In this document: positions 16,976 through 25,192 of the stretch, in pieces
How the letters are laid out: every line of letters begins with the position of its first letter
Position numbering within the stretch: position 1 is the stretch's first letter
DNA from: Pseudomonas jinjuensis
GTDB lineage: Bacteria > Pseudomonadota > Gammaproteobacteria > Pseudomonadales > Pseudomonadaceae
DNA length: 64,000 nucleotides
Reading direction: 5' to 3'
NCBI RefSeq assembly: GCF_900103845.1
Contig: NZ_FNIJ01000002.1
Span: 335,864-399,863, forward strand
Translations under genes and position numbers: made by a program
Notes under the pieces: generated by a model
Database searches by the model: none
What the model saw: the letters and a program-made list of their open reading frames with translations, nothing else
What the model was told of the DNA's origin: nothing

Positions 16976-17001
16976 CAATCCCTGCAAAATGAGGGATTGT
17001 G
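16976..17001. promoter_or_regulatory. Inverted repeat, likely operator of the SMP-30/acyl-CoA dehydrogenase operon
   Basis: ACAATCCCT (16976-16984) and AGGGATTGT (16993-17001) are perfect 9-bp inverted arms separated by 8 bases. The site is 60 bases upstream of the small ORF and about 150 upstream of the SMP-30 start. The lack of a T tract argues against a terminator. The regulator is unknown; the nearby LuxR-type gene is one candidate. Confidence 0.5.
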
Positions 17002-17017
17002 CAGCGGCCAGAAACGC

Positions 17018-17044
17018 GAAAGCCCCGCGGGGCGGGGCTTTCGA
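17018..17044 (-). terminator. Terminator of the YehS-like gene
   Basis: CGAAAGCCCCG (17018-17028) pairs with CGGGGCTTTCG (17034-17044). On the minus strand it follows the end of the DUF1456 gene by about 50 bases. Confidence 0.65.
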
Positions 17045-17095
17045 TAGGGGTTCAGTCGCCGGTGGACATCGTAGTGGCTACCGGCCTCGCTGCCG

Positions 17096-17557
17096 TCAAC
17101 TGCGCAAGCGCTGGGTCAGCCCCTTGAGGAAGTTGCGCAGCAACTGGTCGCCGCAGGTGCGGTAGTTGCTGTGACCGGGCTTGCGGAACAGCGCACTCAG
17201 CTCGGGCTTGGATACCGGAAAGCCTGCGTCATCGAGAATTGCGTGCAGGTCTTCTTCCTTCAGCTCGAACGCCACGCGCAGCTTTTTCAGGACAATGTTG
17301 TTGGTCATCGGCAGTTCGATGGGCGGCGTCGGACGGCTCTCGTCGCGGCCACGACGGTGGACGATCAGACCATCGAGAAAGTGCGCGAGGACATCGTCGC
17401 CGCAAGGGCGGAAGTCCGCTTCGTCATCGCGCTTGAGGAAGGCGACGGCATCCTGCTTGTCGATCTCCATTCCCCCCAGGCGAGTGATGTCGGCGATGCC
17501 GGCGTCGCTGATATCGAGCATGTAGCGCACGCTGCGCAGTACATCGTTGTTGATCAT
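17096..17557 (-). CDS. DUF1456 (YehS-like) protein
   Basis: The 153-residue protein has two copies of the DUF1456 helical repeat: MINNDVLRSVRYMLDISDAG and IVLKKLRVAFELKEEDLHAI, each followed by an FRPCGDD/YRTCGDQ-type segment with LxxFLxGL. YehS-family proteins are small, cytoplasmic and of unknown function. The start at 17557 follows GAGGAAAACACG. The open frame extends 19 codons upstream without similarity. It borders the integron relic. Confidence 0.82.
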   Translation of the reverse strand: MINNDVLRSVRYMLDISDAGIADITRLGGMEIDKQDAVAFLKRDDEADFRPCGDDVLAHFLDGLIVHRRGRDESRPTPPIELPMTNNIVLKKLRVAFELKEEDLHAILDDAGFPVSKPELSALFRKPGHSNYRTCGDQLLRNFLKGLTQRLRS

Positions 17558-17856
17558 CGTGTTTTCCTCGGAAGGATGGCGCAGCGCCCGGTGCGGGAGT
17601 GACGCTCCCGCCACGGAAAGAGAAAGCCCCGCGCTTGGCGGGGCATCCGGTGAATGATATCAGCTCGGTCCTCGATCGCAGCACTCGGCGAGGGGGCGAA
17701 GACAGCATGCGGGTTCCAGGTGCCGCAATGGGGCGAGCGAACTATCCAAACAGAATTGTCTTGGGGGCAGTTCGAAACACTCCTGGCCGATTCGCCGTTG
17801 CCGGGCCTTGTCGGGAATGCATTTTGGTAGTGCCTGGGCAGATGACTTTCGCCGAT
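17558..17856. other. Gene-free stretch between YehS-like gene and integron relic
   Basis: No credible gene is present. A GCGGGAG-type hairpin lies near 17593-17612. GCCCCGC-GCTTG-GCGGGGC at 17626-17644 is terminator-like for the minus strand (followed there by TTTCTCTTTCC) and could end transcription coming from the cassette. The rest is plain sequence that may be the decayed next cassette. Confidence 0.5.
17626..17644 (-). terminator. Terminator-like hairpin downstream of integron cassette
   Basis: A 7-bp GC stem with a 5-base loop is followed on the minus strand by a pyrimidine-rich TTTCTCTTTCC run. It is about 280 bases beyond the cassette gene. Confidence 0.45.
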
Positions 17857-17932
17857 GCTGAGCGTCTGGTTAAGGGGCGGGCTTTAGCCCGTCCCAGCGA
17901 ACGAAGTGAGCGATTTGAGCGTATTGTTAGGT
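17857..17932 (-). other. attC recombination site of an integron cassette (partly decayed)
   Basis: At the gene side the core is GTTAGGT (17926-17932, the inverse core ACCTAAC on the cassette strand), followed by the arm GCTCAAAT. The far side shows TTAACCAGACG and GCTGAGC (17857-17863) in place of a full RYYYAAC core. A GC hairpin GGGCGGGC/GCCCGTCCC lies between. The 76-base span is the length reported for Pseudomonas attC sites. The cassette gene's stop codon lies inside the inverse core, as in true cassettes. The far core has lost several consensus bases. Confidence 0.7.
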
Positions 17933-18502
17933 TGCCTCTTCGATAAGTTGGATCTGGCTGAACCACGGCTCTTGTTGCAAGGGGTACTTAGACAGTACGG
18001 AGTTGTACTTGAATCCTAACTCCCCTCCGAAATGCTCAGCAATAGTCTTTGAGGCTTCAACTCCTGAGAATAGCGCTGATCGTGCCATTTCCAAGGAGGT
18101 TAGTGCTGAGCTTTTATGTATGGTGGCATTGCGCCGATCTTTTAGTCTGTGCGCGGACTTTAGTGGTTCTTGTGTTAGGTCAAAAGGATAACCGGTTAAA
18201 ATTTCTGGCCATGTTTTGAATGCATGCCAGAAGCTTGCCTTTTCAAGTGATCTTTCTATTTCGATAAATTGAGTTTTACTCTGTTTAATCACGGATTTTA
18301 CGCACTGGAAGAATATTATTTCAACAAGCTGATGTGCGGCTAGCAGCACCATTTGAGAAAGAGGGCCATGATGTACCTCGGCTTGGTACTGAAAAGCTGG
18401 TAGCTCATTTTTTAATAACCAATGTGCCCCAATGTATGTTTCCGACCACGCATCTAGATTTAGCCAGCCTGAAGTGGTTGTGTTATTGATATTCTTGGCC
18501 AT
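17927..18502 (-). CDS. Integron cassette protein with HEPN-like motif
   Basis: The 191-residue product is unlike its neighbours in composition: its codons are clearly AT-richer. It is predicted all-helical, with MVLLAAHQLVEIIFFQCVKSVI at 51-72 (given here as LAAHQLVEIIFFQ) and RRNATIH at 123-129. The latter fits the R-x4-6-H motif of HEPN ribonuclease-like domains (R124, H129). HEPN proteins often act as toxins or in defence, paired with a nucleotidyltransferase antitoxin, but no partner is visible. The ATG is 8 bases from the GTTAGGT core and the stop is inside attC, so the gene fills one cassette. Function is inferred from the motif only. Confidence 0.6.
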   Translation of the reverse strand: MAKNINNTTTSGWLNLDAWSETYIGAHWLLKNELPAFQYQAEVHHGPLSQMVLLAAHQLVEIIFFQCVKSVIKQSKTQFIEIERSLEKASFWHAFKTWPEILTGYPFDLTQEPLKSAHRLKDRRNATIHKSSALTSLEMARSALFSGVEASKTIAEHFGGELGFKYNSVLSKYPLQQEPWFSQIQLIEEAT

Positions 18503-18646
18503 GGCAGCTACCTAACTATAAATAGACACCAACTGGTGTAATAACGCTTTCACAGGTCTGGTGGATAACCTTCCTGCCGTCTTGTCCATCGCCGCGTGGC
18601 TCGGCCATCGTAGTGGTTGGATGACTGCGTAAGGGAGTTATGCACC
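18503..18646. other. Candidate attI and divergent promoter region of the integron
   Basis: A second core site, GTTAGGT on the minus strand (18510-18516), marks the cassette start next to the integrase. On the cassette strand TATAGT gives a -10 element, with a weak ATTACA -35 at 16 bases. A palindrome ACACCA-AC-TGGTGT lies at 18526-18539. The position upstream of, and divergent from, intI is that of attI and Pc in integrons. No LexA box is evident. Confidence 0.55.
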
Positions 18647-19077
18647 ATGGATGGAAAGCCCAGGTTGCTCGATCAGGTTCGCGAGCAGATACGTTTGAAA
18701 CACTACTCGATGCGTACGGAGCGAGTCTATTGCGAATGGGTGAAGCGTTTCATCCGTTTTCATGGCTACCGCCACTCGTTGGAGATGGGGCGGCGGAGGT
18801 TGAAGCATTTCTTTCCGATCTTGCCGGACGCGGCAATGTTTCTGCTTCCACGCAGAACCAGGCGCTCGCCGCGTTGCTGTTTCTCTATGAGCAGGTCCTC
18901 AAGCTGGACCTGCCCTGGCTCGGTGAAGTTGTCCGGGCCAAGTAGCCTGCTCGCTTACCGGTGGTATTGAGCATCACCGAAGTACCTCATTTGCATGGGG
19001 AACTATGGTTTATTGCGAGTTTGTTGTATGGCTCGGTTGATGGAGGCAATGCGTTTGCGGGTCAAGGATGTGGATGA
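18647..19077 (+). pseudogene. intI: Integron integrase IntI, frameshifted and truncated
   Basis: The first 47 codons match the tyrosine-recombinase SAM-like domain of Int[20 protein letters not shown] and [12 protein letters not shown]. One G is missing in the run at 18787-18790, shifting the frame. The next frame continues with [33 protein letters not shown] and [11 protein letters not shown], then a TAG replaces a sense codon near 18943. The codons after that still read PARLPVVLS. A further deletion before RLMEAMRLRVKDVD (about 19030-19077) removes the GM of the catalytic Arg box and shifts the frame again. The remaining catalytic domain, with the His, Arg and Tyr, is gone, so no recombinase is made. 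Confidence 0.85.
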
Positions 19078-19087
19078 TGTCGCAAGA

Positions 19088-19115
19088 AAAAGCCCTGCAC
19101 GTCGGCAGGGCTTTT
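19088..19115 (-). terminator. Terminator of rimO
   Basis: AAAAGCCCTGC (19088-19098) pairs with GCAGGGCTTTT (19105-19115). It lies downstream of rimO on the minus strand and directly abuts the broken end of intI. Confidence 0.85.
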
Positions 19116-19163
19116 GGGGCTGGGGGCCGGGCAGTCGAAGCGCGGCAGGTCCGAGTCGGGGGC

Positions 19164-20486
19164 TTAGGCCAGCTCAGCCCACAGATCGTACTCGTCGGCG
19201 TCGGTAATGCGCACACGCACCTTGTCGCCCGGCTTCACGTCAAAGGTGTCGACGTAGACGGCGCCGTCGATTTCCGGGGCGTCGGCCCAGGAGCGGCCGA
19301 CCGCGCCTTCGTCGTCCACTTCGTCGATCAGCACGTCGATTTCCTTGCCGATCTTCAGCTGCAGGCGCGCGGCGGAAATCGCCTGCTGGTGCGCCATGAA
19401 GCGTTCCCAGCGGTCCTGCTTGACGTCGTCCGGCACCGGCTCCAGGCCCAGGTCGTTGGCCGGGGCGCCTTCCACCGGGGAGTACTGGAAGCAGCCGACG
19501 CGGTCGAGCTGGGCTTCGGTCAGCCAGTCGAGCAGGTACTGGAAGTCTTCCTCGGTCTCGCCGGGGAAGCCGACGATGAAGGTGGAGCGGATGGTCAGCT
19601 CCGGGCAGATCTCGCGCCACTTCTTGATGCGGGCGAGGGTCTTGTCCTCGAAGGCCGGGCGCTTCATGGACTTCAGCACTTTCGGGCTGGCGTGCTGGAA
19701 GGGGATGTCCAGGTAGGGCAGCAGCTTGCCTTCGGCCATCAGCGGGATCACGTCGTCGACGTTCGGGTACGGGTAGACGTAGTGCAGGCGCACCCACACG
19801 CCCATGCCCGACAGCGCCTGGCACAGCTCCAGCATGCGGGTCTTGACCGGCTGGCCGTCCCAGAAGTCGAGCTTGTACTTGAGGTCGACGCCGTAGGCGC
19901 TGGTGTCCTGGGAGATCACCAGCAGTTCCTTGACGCCGGCCTTGACCAGGCGCTGGGCCTCGCTGAGGACGTCGCCGACCGGGCGGCTGACCAGCTTGCC
20001 GCGCATCGACGGGATGATGCAGAAGCTGCAGCTGTGGTTGCAGCCTTCGGAAATCTTCAGGTAGGCGTAGTGGCGCGGGGTGAGCTTGATGCCCTGCGGC
20101 GGCACCAGGTCGATCAGCGGGTTGTGCTCGGCCTTCGGCGGGACGACTTCGTGAACGGCGCTGACCACCTGCTCGTACTGCTGCGGGCCGGTCACGGCCA
20201 GCACGCTCGGGTGCACGTCGCGGATGCTGTTCTCGGATACGCCCATGCAACCGGTGACGATCACCTTGCCGTTCTCGGCGATGGCCTCGCCGATGGCGTC
20301 CAGCGATTCGGCCTTGGCGCTGTCGATGAAGCCGCAGGTGTTGACCACCACGACATCGGCATCCTCGTAGGTCGGCACGATCTCGTAACCTTCCATGCGC
20401 AGCTGGGTGAGGATGCGTTCGGAATCTACCGTGGCTTTCGGACAACCAAGGGATACGAACCCGACTTTGGGCGTTGCGGTGGACAT
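19164..20486 (-). CDS. rimO: Ribosomal protein S12 methylthiotransferase RimO
   Basis: RimO adds a methylthio group to an aspartate of ribosomal protein S12, using two iron-sulfur clusters and S-adenosylmethionine. The 440-residue protein has the N-terminal UPF0004 domain ([32 protein letters not shown]), the radical-SAM motif C-x3-C-x2-C in [17 protein letters not shown], and a C-terminal TRAM domain ending in [12 protein letters not shown]. The LGCPK and PSMRG forms separate RimO from MiaB. Confidence 0.96.
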   Translation of the reverse strand: MSTATPKVGFVSLGCPKATVDSERILTQLRMEGYEIVPTYEDADVVVVNTCGFIDSAKAESLDAIGEAIAENGKVIVTGCMGVSENSIRDVHPSVLAVTGPQQYEQVVSAVHEVVPPKAEHNPLIDLVPPQGIKLTPRHYAYLKISEGCNHSCSFCIIPSMRGKLVSRPVGDVLSEAQRLVKAGVKELLVISQDTSAYGVDLKYKLDFWDGQPVKTRMLELCQALSGMGVWVRLHYVYPYPNVDDVIPLMAEGKLLPYLDIPFQHASPKVLKSMKRPAFEDKTLARIKKWREICPELTIRSTFIVGFPGETEEDFQYLLDWLTEAQLDRVGCFQYSPVEGAPANDLGLEPVPDDVKQDRWERFMAHQQAISAARLQLKIGKEIDVLIDEVDDEGAVGRSWADAPEIDGAVYVDTFDVKPGDKVRVRITDADEYDLWAELA

Positions 20487-20709
20487 GGGTGGCTAACCTC
20501 TAAGGGCGCGCTGGCGGCGCCTCTGATCAAAAAGTGCGCAATTCTACCGGCAGGCCGCGTGCTTGACCAGTCTCCCGTGGACGAACGTGCACGCCGGTAA
20601 TTGGCGGAAACTCCCTCTATAGTGATTGCTGGGAGCGCAGGGCGGCTCTTGCATCGACAGGACTGCCGGAGCAGGATGCGCCGAATTTTTCCGGGGGGAA
20701 GCACAGCAA

Positions 20710-22620
20710 ATGTCCGATGCAGCGGCCGGTTCTGCCGAGAACCATGAGGAACACCAGCATCATTCTTCGGCAGTCGGGTTGATCGTGGCGGCGACCGGGG
20801 TGGTCTACGGCGATATCGGCACCAGTCCGCTGTACACCCTCAAGGAAGTGTTCAACGGCGGCTACGGGGTGTCGCTCAGCCACGACGGCATCCTCGGCGT
20901 GCTGTCGCTGATCTTCTGGTCGCTGATCTGGGTGGTGTCGCTGAAGTACGTGCTGTTCGTCCTGCGCGCCGACAACGAAGGCGAGGGCGGGGTGATGGCG
21001 CTGACCACCCTGGCGCTGCGCGCCGCGCTGCCCTATCCGAAGCTGCGCGCGGTGCTGGTGATCTTCGGCCTGATCGGCGCCGCGCTGTTCTACGGCGACA
21101 GCATGATCACCCCGGCGATCTCGGTGCTCTCGGCGATCGAGGGCCTGGACATCGCCTTCGAAGGCATCGGCCACTGGGTGGTGCCGCTGGCGCTGATCGT
21201 GCTGGTCGCCCTGTTCCTCATCCAGAAGCACGGCACCGCGCGCATCGGCAGGCTGTTCGGGCCGGTGATGGTGGTGTGGTTCCTGGCCCTCGGCGCGCTC
21301 GGCCTGTACGGCATCTGGCAGCACCCGGAAGTGCTCAGGGCGACCAATCCGGCCTGGGCGGTGAATTTCTTCATCGCCCACCCGGGCGTCGGCGTGGCGA
21401 TTCTCGGCGCCGTGGTGCTGGCGCTGACCGGCGCCGAGGCGCTGTATGCCGACATGGGCCACTTCGGCCGCAAGCCGATCGCCCGCGCCTGGTTCATCCT
21501 GATCCTGCCGTCGCTGGTGCTGAACTACTTCGGCCAGGGCGCGGCGATCCTGTTCGACCCGGAAGCCGCGCGCAACCCGTTCTACCTGCTGGCGCCGGGC
21601 TGGGCACTGCTGCCGCTGGTGGGACTGGCCACCGCCGCCACGGTGATCGCCTCCCAGGCGGTGATTTCCGGCGCCTTCTCCCTGACCCAGCAGGCCATCC
21701 AGCTCGGCTACGTGCCGCGCATGTTCATCCAGCACACCTCGCACCACGAGCAGGGGCAGATCTACATCGCCGGGGTGAACTGGGCGCTGATGGTGGCGGT
21801 GGTGCTGCTGGTGATCGGCTTCGAATCCTCCGGCGCGCTGGCTTCGGCCTACGGCGTGGCGGTGACCGGCACCATGCTCTGCACCACGGTGCTGCTCAGC
21901 GTGGTGATGCTGCTGCTGTGGCGCTGGTCGCCGCTGGTGGCGGTGCCGCTGATGCTCAGCTTCCTGCTGGTGGACAGCCTGTTCTTCGCCGCCAACCTGC
22001 CGAAGGTGCTGCAGGGCGGGGTGTTCCCGGTGATCGCCGGGACCGTCCTGTTCATCCTGATGACCACCTGGAAGCGCGGCCGGCAGCTGCTGATGGACCG
22101 CCTCGACGAAAGCGCGCTGCCGCTGCAGCTGTTCATCGCCAGCCTGCGCGCCGACCCGCCGCACCGGGTCAAGGGCACCGCGGTCTTCCTCACCGCTCGT
22201 GAGGACGTGGTGCCCCATGCGCTGCTGCACAACCTGCTGCACAACCAGGTGCTGCACGAGCAGGTGGTGCTGCTCACCGTGGTCAGCGAGGACACCCCGC
22301 GGGTGCCGCCGGACCGGCGTTTCGAGGTGAGCGCCTATGGCGATGGCTTCTTCCGGGTGATCCTGCATTTCGGCTTCGTCGAGGAGCCGGACGTGCCGGG
22401 GGCGCTGAAGCTCTGCCACCTGAGCGACCTGGACTTCAGCCAGATGCGTACCACCTACTTCCTCAGCCGGGAGACGGTGATCCCGTCGAAACGCATCGGC
22501 ATGGCGCGCTGGCGGGAGGGGCTGTTCGCCTTCCTGCTGAAGAATGCCAACGGCAACCTGAGGTATTTCAACCTGCCGCTGAACCGGGTGATCGAGCTGG
22601 GGACGCAGGTGGAGATCTGA
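20710..22620 (+). CDS. kup: Low-affinity potassium uptake protein Kup
   Basis: Kup is a proton-coupled potassium importer of the KUP/HAK/KT family in the inner membrane. The 636-residue protein has the family opening [19 protein letters not shown], then [19 protein letters not shown], about twelve membrane segments, and a cytoplasmic tail of about 180 residues ending in [13 protein letters not shown] 20710 follows GGGGGGAAGCACAGCAA. The frame is open a further 28 codons upstream without similarity. Confidence 0.95.
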   Translation: MSDAAAGSAENHEEHQHHSSAVGLIVAATGVVYGDIGTSPLYTLKEVFNGGYGVSLSHDGILGVLSLIFWSLIWVVSLKYVLFVLRADNEGEGGVMALTTLALRAALPYPKLRAVLVIFGLIGAALFYGDSMITPAISVLSAIEGLDIAFEGIGHWVVPLALIVLVALFLIQKHGTARIGRLFGPVMVVWFLALGALGLYGIWQHPEVLRATNPAWAVNFFIAHPGVGVAILGAVVLALTGAEALYADMGHFGRKPIARAWFILILPSLVLNYFGQGAAILFDPEAARNPFYLLAPGWALLPLVGLATAATVIASQAVISGAFSLTQQAIQLGYVPRMFIQHTSHHEQGQIYIAGVNWALMVAVVLLVIGFESSGALASAYGVAVTGTMLCTTVLLSVVMLLLWRWSPLVAVPLMLSFLLVDSLFFAANLPKVLQGGVFPVIAGTVLFILMTTWKRGRQLLMDRLDESALPLQLFIASLRADPPHRVKGTAVFLTAREDVVPHALLHNLLHNQVLHEQVVLLTVVSEDTPRVPPDRRFEVSAYGDGFFRVILHFGFVEEPDVPGALKLCHLSDLDFSQMRTTYFLSRETVIPSKRIGMARWREGLFAFLLKNANGNLRYFNLPLNRVIELGTQVEI

Positions 22621-22637
22621 GGGATGGGCCGCTTTTC

Positions 22638-22676
22638 GTAGGAGCCGGGGTTCGCGAGCGAGCTCGCTCCTGCAGG
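22638..22676. repeat. REP-type repeat (GTAGGAGCC ... GCTCGCTCCTGC)
   Basis: A single imperfect REP hairpin built on GCGAGCGAGCTCGC, just after kup. It belongs to the GAGCGAGCT...CGCGAA variant seen again near 25.0 kb. Confidence 0.65.
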
Positions 22677-22715
22677 TCCGGCGCGCGTTCGGGGCGCCGC
22701 AAATGCCGCAAATAA

Positions 22716-22756
22716 AGAAAGGCCCCGACCAATCGGACCGGGGCTTTTCTTTTCAT
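22716..22756. terminator. Bidirectional terminator between kup and DUF6316 gene
   Basis: AAAGGCCCCGACC and GGACCGGGGCTTTTCTTTT form a hairpin flanked by an A-rich left side and a T-rich right side. It serves kup on the plus strand and the small gene on the minus strand. Confidence 0.75.
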
Positions 22757-22765
22757 CTTACGCCG

Positions 22766-22975
22766 CTAGCGCAGGCTCCGCGCGTAGATTCCCGCCGCCT
22801 GCTGCATCCTGTCGATGTACTGCTGCACTTCGCGTTCGGCATCGAAACGGGTGTAGAACGGGCCTTCCAGAGTCCCTTCGCGGGTGGTGAAGAAATACTG
22901 GCCATTGACCGAGCAGATGCGGTCGCTTCGGTAGTAGTGGCGCGGTTCGGTATCGCTCGCCCGTTTCCCAAACAT
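22766..22975 (-). CDS. DUF6316-family small protein
   Basis: The 69-residue product starts MFGKRASDTEPRHYYRSD and contains NGQYFFTTREGTLEGPF followed by FDAEREVQQYIDRM. This pattern is shared by a small Pseudomonas-wide family (DUF6316) of unknown function. The start at 22975 follows a GTCCTC-type region with only a weak ribosome site. The longer upstream frame has a different base composition and is rejected. Confidence 0.7.
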   Translation of the reverse strand: MFGKRASDTEPRHYYRSDRICSVNGQYFFTTREGTLEGPFYTRFDAEREVQQYIDRMQQAAGIYARSLR

Positions 22976-23233
22976 GAGGACCACTCCCCCACAAGAGGGT
23001 GCATATACCCAAAGTCTAAGTCGTGCGCCTTGCACGGCAGGAGCCATTCGACGAACGGCGGCAAGCTGTATCAGCGCTGAAACAGCCGGGACGAACCAAA
23101 ACCCTTCGCTATGCTGAGAGCGCACCCTGGCTGAGTTATTTGGATTTTGGTTATAAGAAAATCTAAATTTATTCTTTTTAATAAGAAAAAGCCTTGTGCA
23201 TAGTTAGCCCACCACGAACAAGGAGTGCTACCC
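22976..23233. promoter_or_regulatory. AT-rich promoter region of lsfA
   Basis: Bases 23130-23200 are strikingly AT-rich (TTATTTGGATTTTGG, TTCTTTTTAATAAGAA) against a GC-rich background. TTCTT-N6-AAGAA (near 23173-23188) is an inverted repeat. In Pseudomonas lsfA is induced by sulfate limitation and by peroxide; CysB/Cbl-type or other LysR control would fit but is not proven by a motif. Confidence 0.4.
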
Positions 23234-23872
23234 ATGAGCCTGAGACTCGGCGACATCGCCCCCGATTTCGAACAGGATTCCAGCGAAGGCCGCATTCGCT
23301 TCCACGAATGGCTCGGCGACAGCTGGGGCGTGCTGTTCTCCCATCCGGCGGACTTCACCCCGGTATGCACCACCGAACTCGGCCTGACCGCCAAGCTCAA
23401 GGGCGAATTCGCCCAGCGCGGCGTGAAGGTGCTGGCGCTGTCGGTGGACCCGGTGGCATCCCACGTGAAGTGGATCGATGACATCAACGAGACCCAGGAC
23501 ACCCAGGTCAACTTCCCGATCATCGCCGACGCCGACCGCAAGGTTTCCGAGCTGTACGACCTGATCCACCCGAACGCCAACGACACTCTCACCGTGCGTT
23601 CGCTGTTCATCATCGATCCGAACAGGAAGGTGCGCCTGATCATCACCTATCCGGCGAGCACCGGGCGCAACTTCAACGAGATCCTGCGGGTGATCGACTC
23701 GCTGCAGCTCACCGACAACCACAAGGTCGCCACGCCGGGCAACTGGCAGGACGGCGACGAAGTGGTGATCGTGCCCTCGCTGCAGGACGAGGAGGAAATC
23801 CGCCAGCGCTTCCCGAAAGGCTACCGCGCGGTCCGCCCCTATCTGCGCCTGACGCCGCAACCGAACCGCTGA
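23234..23872 (+). CDS. lsfA: 1-Cys peroxiredoxin LsfA
   Basis: LsfA reduces hydrogen peroxide and organic peroxides through one active cysteine. The 212-residue protein carries the Prx6-type motif HPADFTPVCTTELG with the peroxidatic Cys, and the C-terminal domain with TPGNWQDGDEVVIVPS. ATG 23234 follows AAGGAGTGCTACCC. In P. aeruginosa and P. putida lsfA belongs to the sulfate-starvation response and lies near the ssu genes, as here. It probably guards against peroxide made by flavin-dependent desulfonation. Confidence 0.93.
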   Translation: MSLRLGDIAPDFEQDSSEGRIRFHEWLGDSWGVLFSHPADFTPVCTTELGLTAKLKGEFAQRGVKVLALSVDPVASHVKWIDDINETQDTQVNFPIIADADRKVSELYDLIHPNANDTLTVRSLFIIDPNRKVRLIITYPASTGRNFNEILRVIDSLQLTDNHKVATPGNWQDGDEVVIVPSLQDEEEIRQRFPKGYRAVRPYLRLTPQPNR

Positions 23873-23881
23873 TCTTTTCCA

Positions 23882-23901
23882 GGCCGCCCAGGCGGGCGGC
23901 C
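23882..23901 (+). terminator. Hairpin after lsfA
   Basis: GGCCGCCC-AGGC-GGGCGGCC is a perfect 8-bp hairpin 10 bases after the lsfA stop. Only a short T run follows, so partial termination or mRNA stabilisation is more likely than full termination. Confidence 0.5.
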
Positions 23902-24044
23902 GATGTTTCCACCACGAGCAGGGTATTCGGCCGGTTCGCCGGCCCATTTTTTCCTGCCCCGCAAACCCACATCTCTGCACCTTACTGGCCGGACAACCGG
24001 CGAGCAGGTCGACCACCACGACACTCAATGCAAAGGAGAGCGCC

Positions 24045-25010
24045 ATGCGCACTATCACTTTGCGTCGGAGTCTGGCCGCCCTGTTCGCCGCGGCCATCAC
24101 TTTCGGCGCCATCACCCAGGCCCAGGCCGAAACCCTGCGGATCGGCTATCAGAAGTACGGCACCCTGGTGCTGCTCAAGGCCCGCGGCACGCTGGAGAAG
24201 CGCCTCGCGGACCAGGGCATCAGGGTGCAATGGACCGAATTCCCCGGCGGCCCGCAGCTGCTCGAAGGGCTGAATGTCGGCAGCATCGACTTCGGCGTCA
24301 CCGGCGAGACCCCGCCGGTGTTCGCCCAGGCCGCCGGCGCCGACCTGCTCTACGTCGCCCACGAGCCGCCGGCGCCGACCAGCGAGGCGATCCTGGTGGG
24401 GAAGGATTCGCCGATCAGCTCCGTCGCCGAGCTCAAGGGCAGGAAGGTCGCGCTGAACAAGGGCTCCAACGTGCACTACCTGCTGGTGCGCGCACTGGAG
24501 AACGCCGGCCTGAAATACAGCGACATCCAGCCCGTCTACCTGCCGCCGGCCGACGCCCGCGCCGCCTTCGAACGCGGCAGCGTCGACGCCTGGGTGATCT
24601 GGGACCCGTACCAGGCCGCCGCCGAGAAGCAGCTGTCGGCCAGGACCCTGATCGACGGCAAGGGGCTGGTCGACAACCACCAGTTCTACCTCGCCACCCG
24701 TACCTACGCGCAGAAGCACCCGCAGGTGATCACCACCCTGGTGGACGAAGTGCGCCAGGTCGGCGAGTGGTCGCAGGGCAACCCGCAGCAGGTCACCGAC
24801 CAGGTCGCTCCGCTGCTCGGCCTGCCGGCGGACATCACCCTCACCGCGGTCAAGCGCCAGGGCTACGGCGCGCAGTTCATCACCCCCGAGGTGGTGCAGG
24901 CGCAGCAGAAGATCGCCGACACCTTCACCCAGCTGAAGCTGATTCCCAAGCAACTGAGCATCAGGGATGTGGTGTGGACGCCGCCGGCCAAGGTCGCTAC
25001 CAGCAACTGA
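24045..25010 (+). CDS. ssuA: Aliphatic sulfonate-binding protein SsuA
   Basis: SsuA is the periplasmic binding protein that delivers alkanesulfonates to the SsuBC transporter. The 321-residue protein has a signal peptide of about 28 residues (ending QAQA) and the family segments LRIGYQKYGTLVLLKARGTLE, FPGGPQLLEGLNVGSIDFG and VDAWVIWDPYQAA. ATG 24045 follows AAAGGAGAGCGCC. It is the first ssu gene here; ssuE, which usually precedes it, is absent. Confidence 0.93.
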   Translation: MRTITLRRSLAALFAAAITFGAITQAQAETLRIGYQKYGTLVLLKARGTLEKRLADQGIRVQWTEFPGGPQLLEGLNVGSIDFGVTGETPPVFAQAAGADLLYVAHEPPAPTSEAILVGKDSPISSVAELKGRKVALNKGSNVHYLLVRALENAGLKYSDIQPVYLPPADARAAFERGSVDAWVIWDPYQAAAEKQLSARTLIDGKGLVDNHQFYLATRTYAQKHPQVITTLVDEVRQVGEWSQGNPQQVTDQVAPLLGLPADITLTAVKRQGYGAQFITPEVVQAQQKIADTFTQLKLIPKQLSIRDVVWTPPAKVATSN

Positions 25011-25020
25011 ACCGCTTTTC

Positions 25021-25113
25021 GTAGGAGCGAGGGGGACGCCTAGTCCTTGCTCGCGAACCCGCCCGGCTTCCGAGCTGCCGGGGAATTTGTTCGCGAGCAA
25101 GCTCGCTCCTACA
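25021..25113. repeat. REP pair between ssuA and ssuD
   Basis: GTAGGAGCGAG at the left and TTCGCGAGCAAGCTCGCTCCTAC at the right are inverted partners of the GAGCAAGCT REP variant. The element lies inside the ssu operon. Confidence 0.8.
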
Positions 25114-25192
25114 AAAAAAGCAGCACGACGTATACGAATCCCTTCATCGCGCGGCTACGCCATGCCGGCGCGCTTAAATTGGAGTTAAAGCG

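Noticed and set aside
17742..17966. Short minus-strand ORF across the attC
   Set aside because: It overlaps the recombination site and a decayed region, and has no family match; the attC and cassette explain the sequence better.
18617..18970. Intact short phage-integrase gene
   Set aside because: The matching sequence continues in another frame after 18790, so the short frame is only the 5' part of a broken IntI.
19068..20600. Plus-strand open frame opposite rimO
   Set aside because: Composition is that of a shadow frame (valine, alanine, histidine rich), while rimO motifs are intact on the minus strand.
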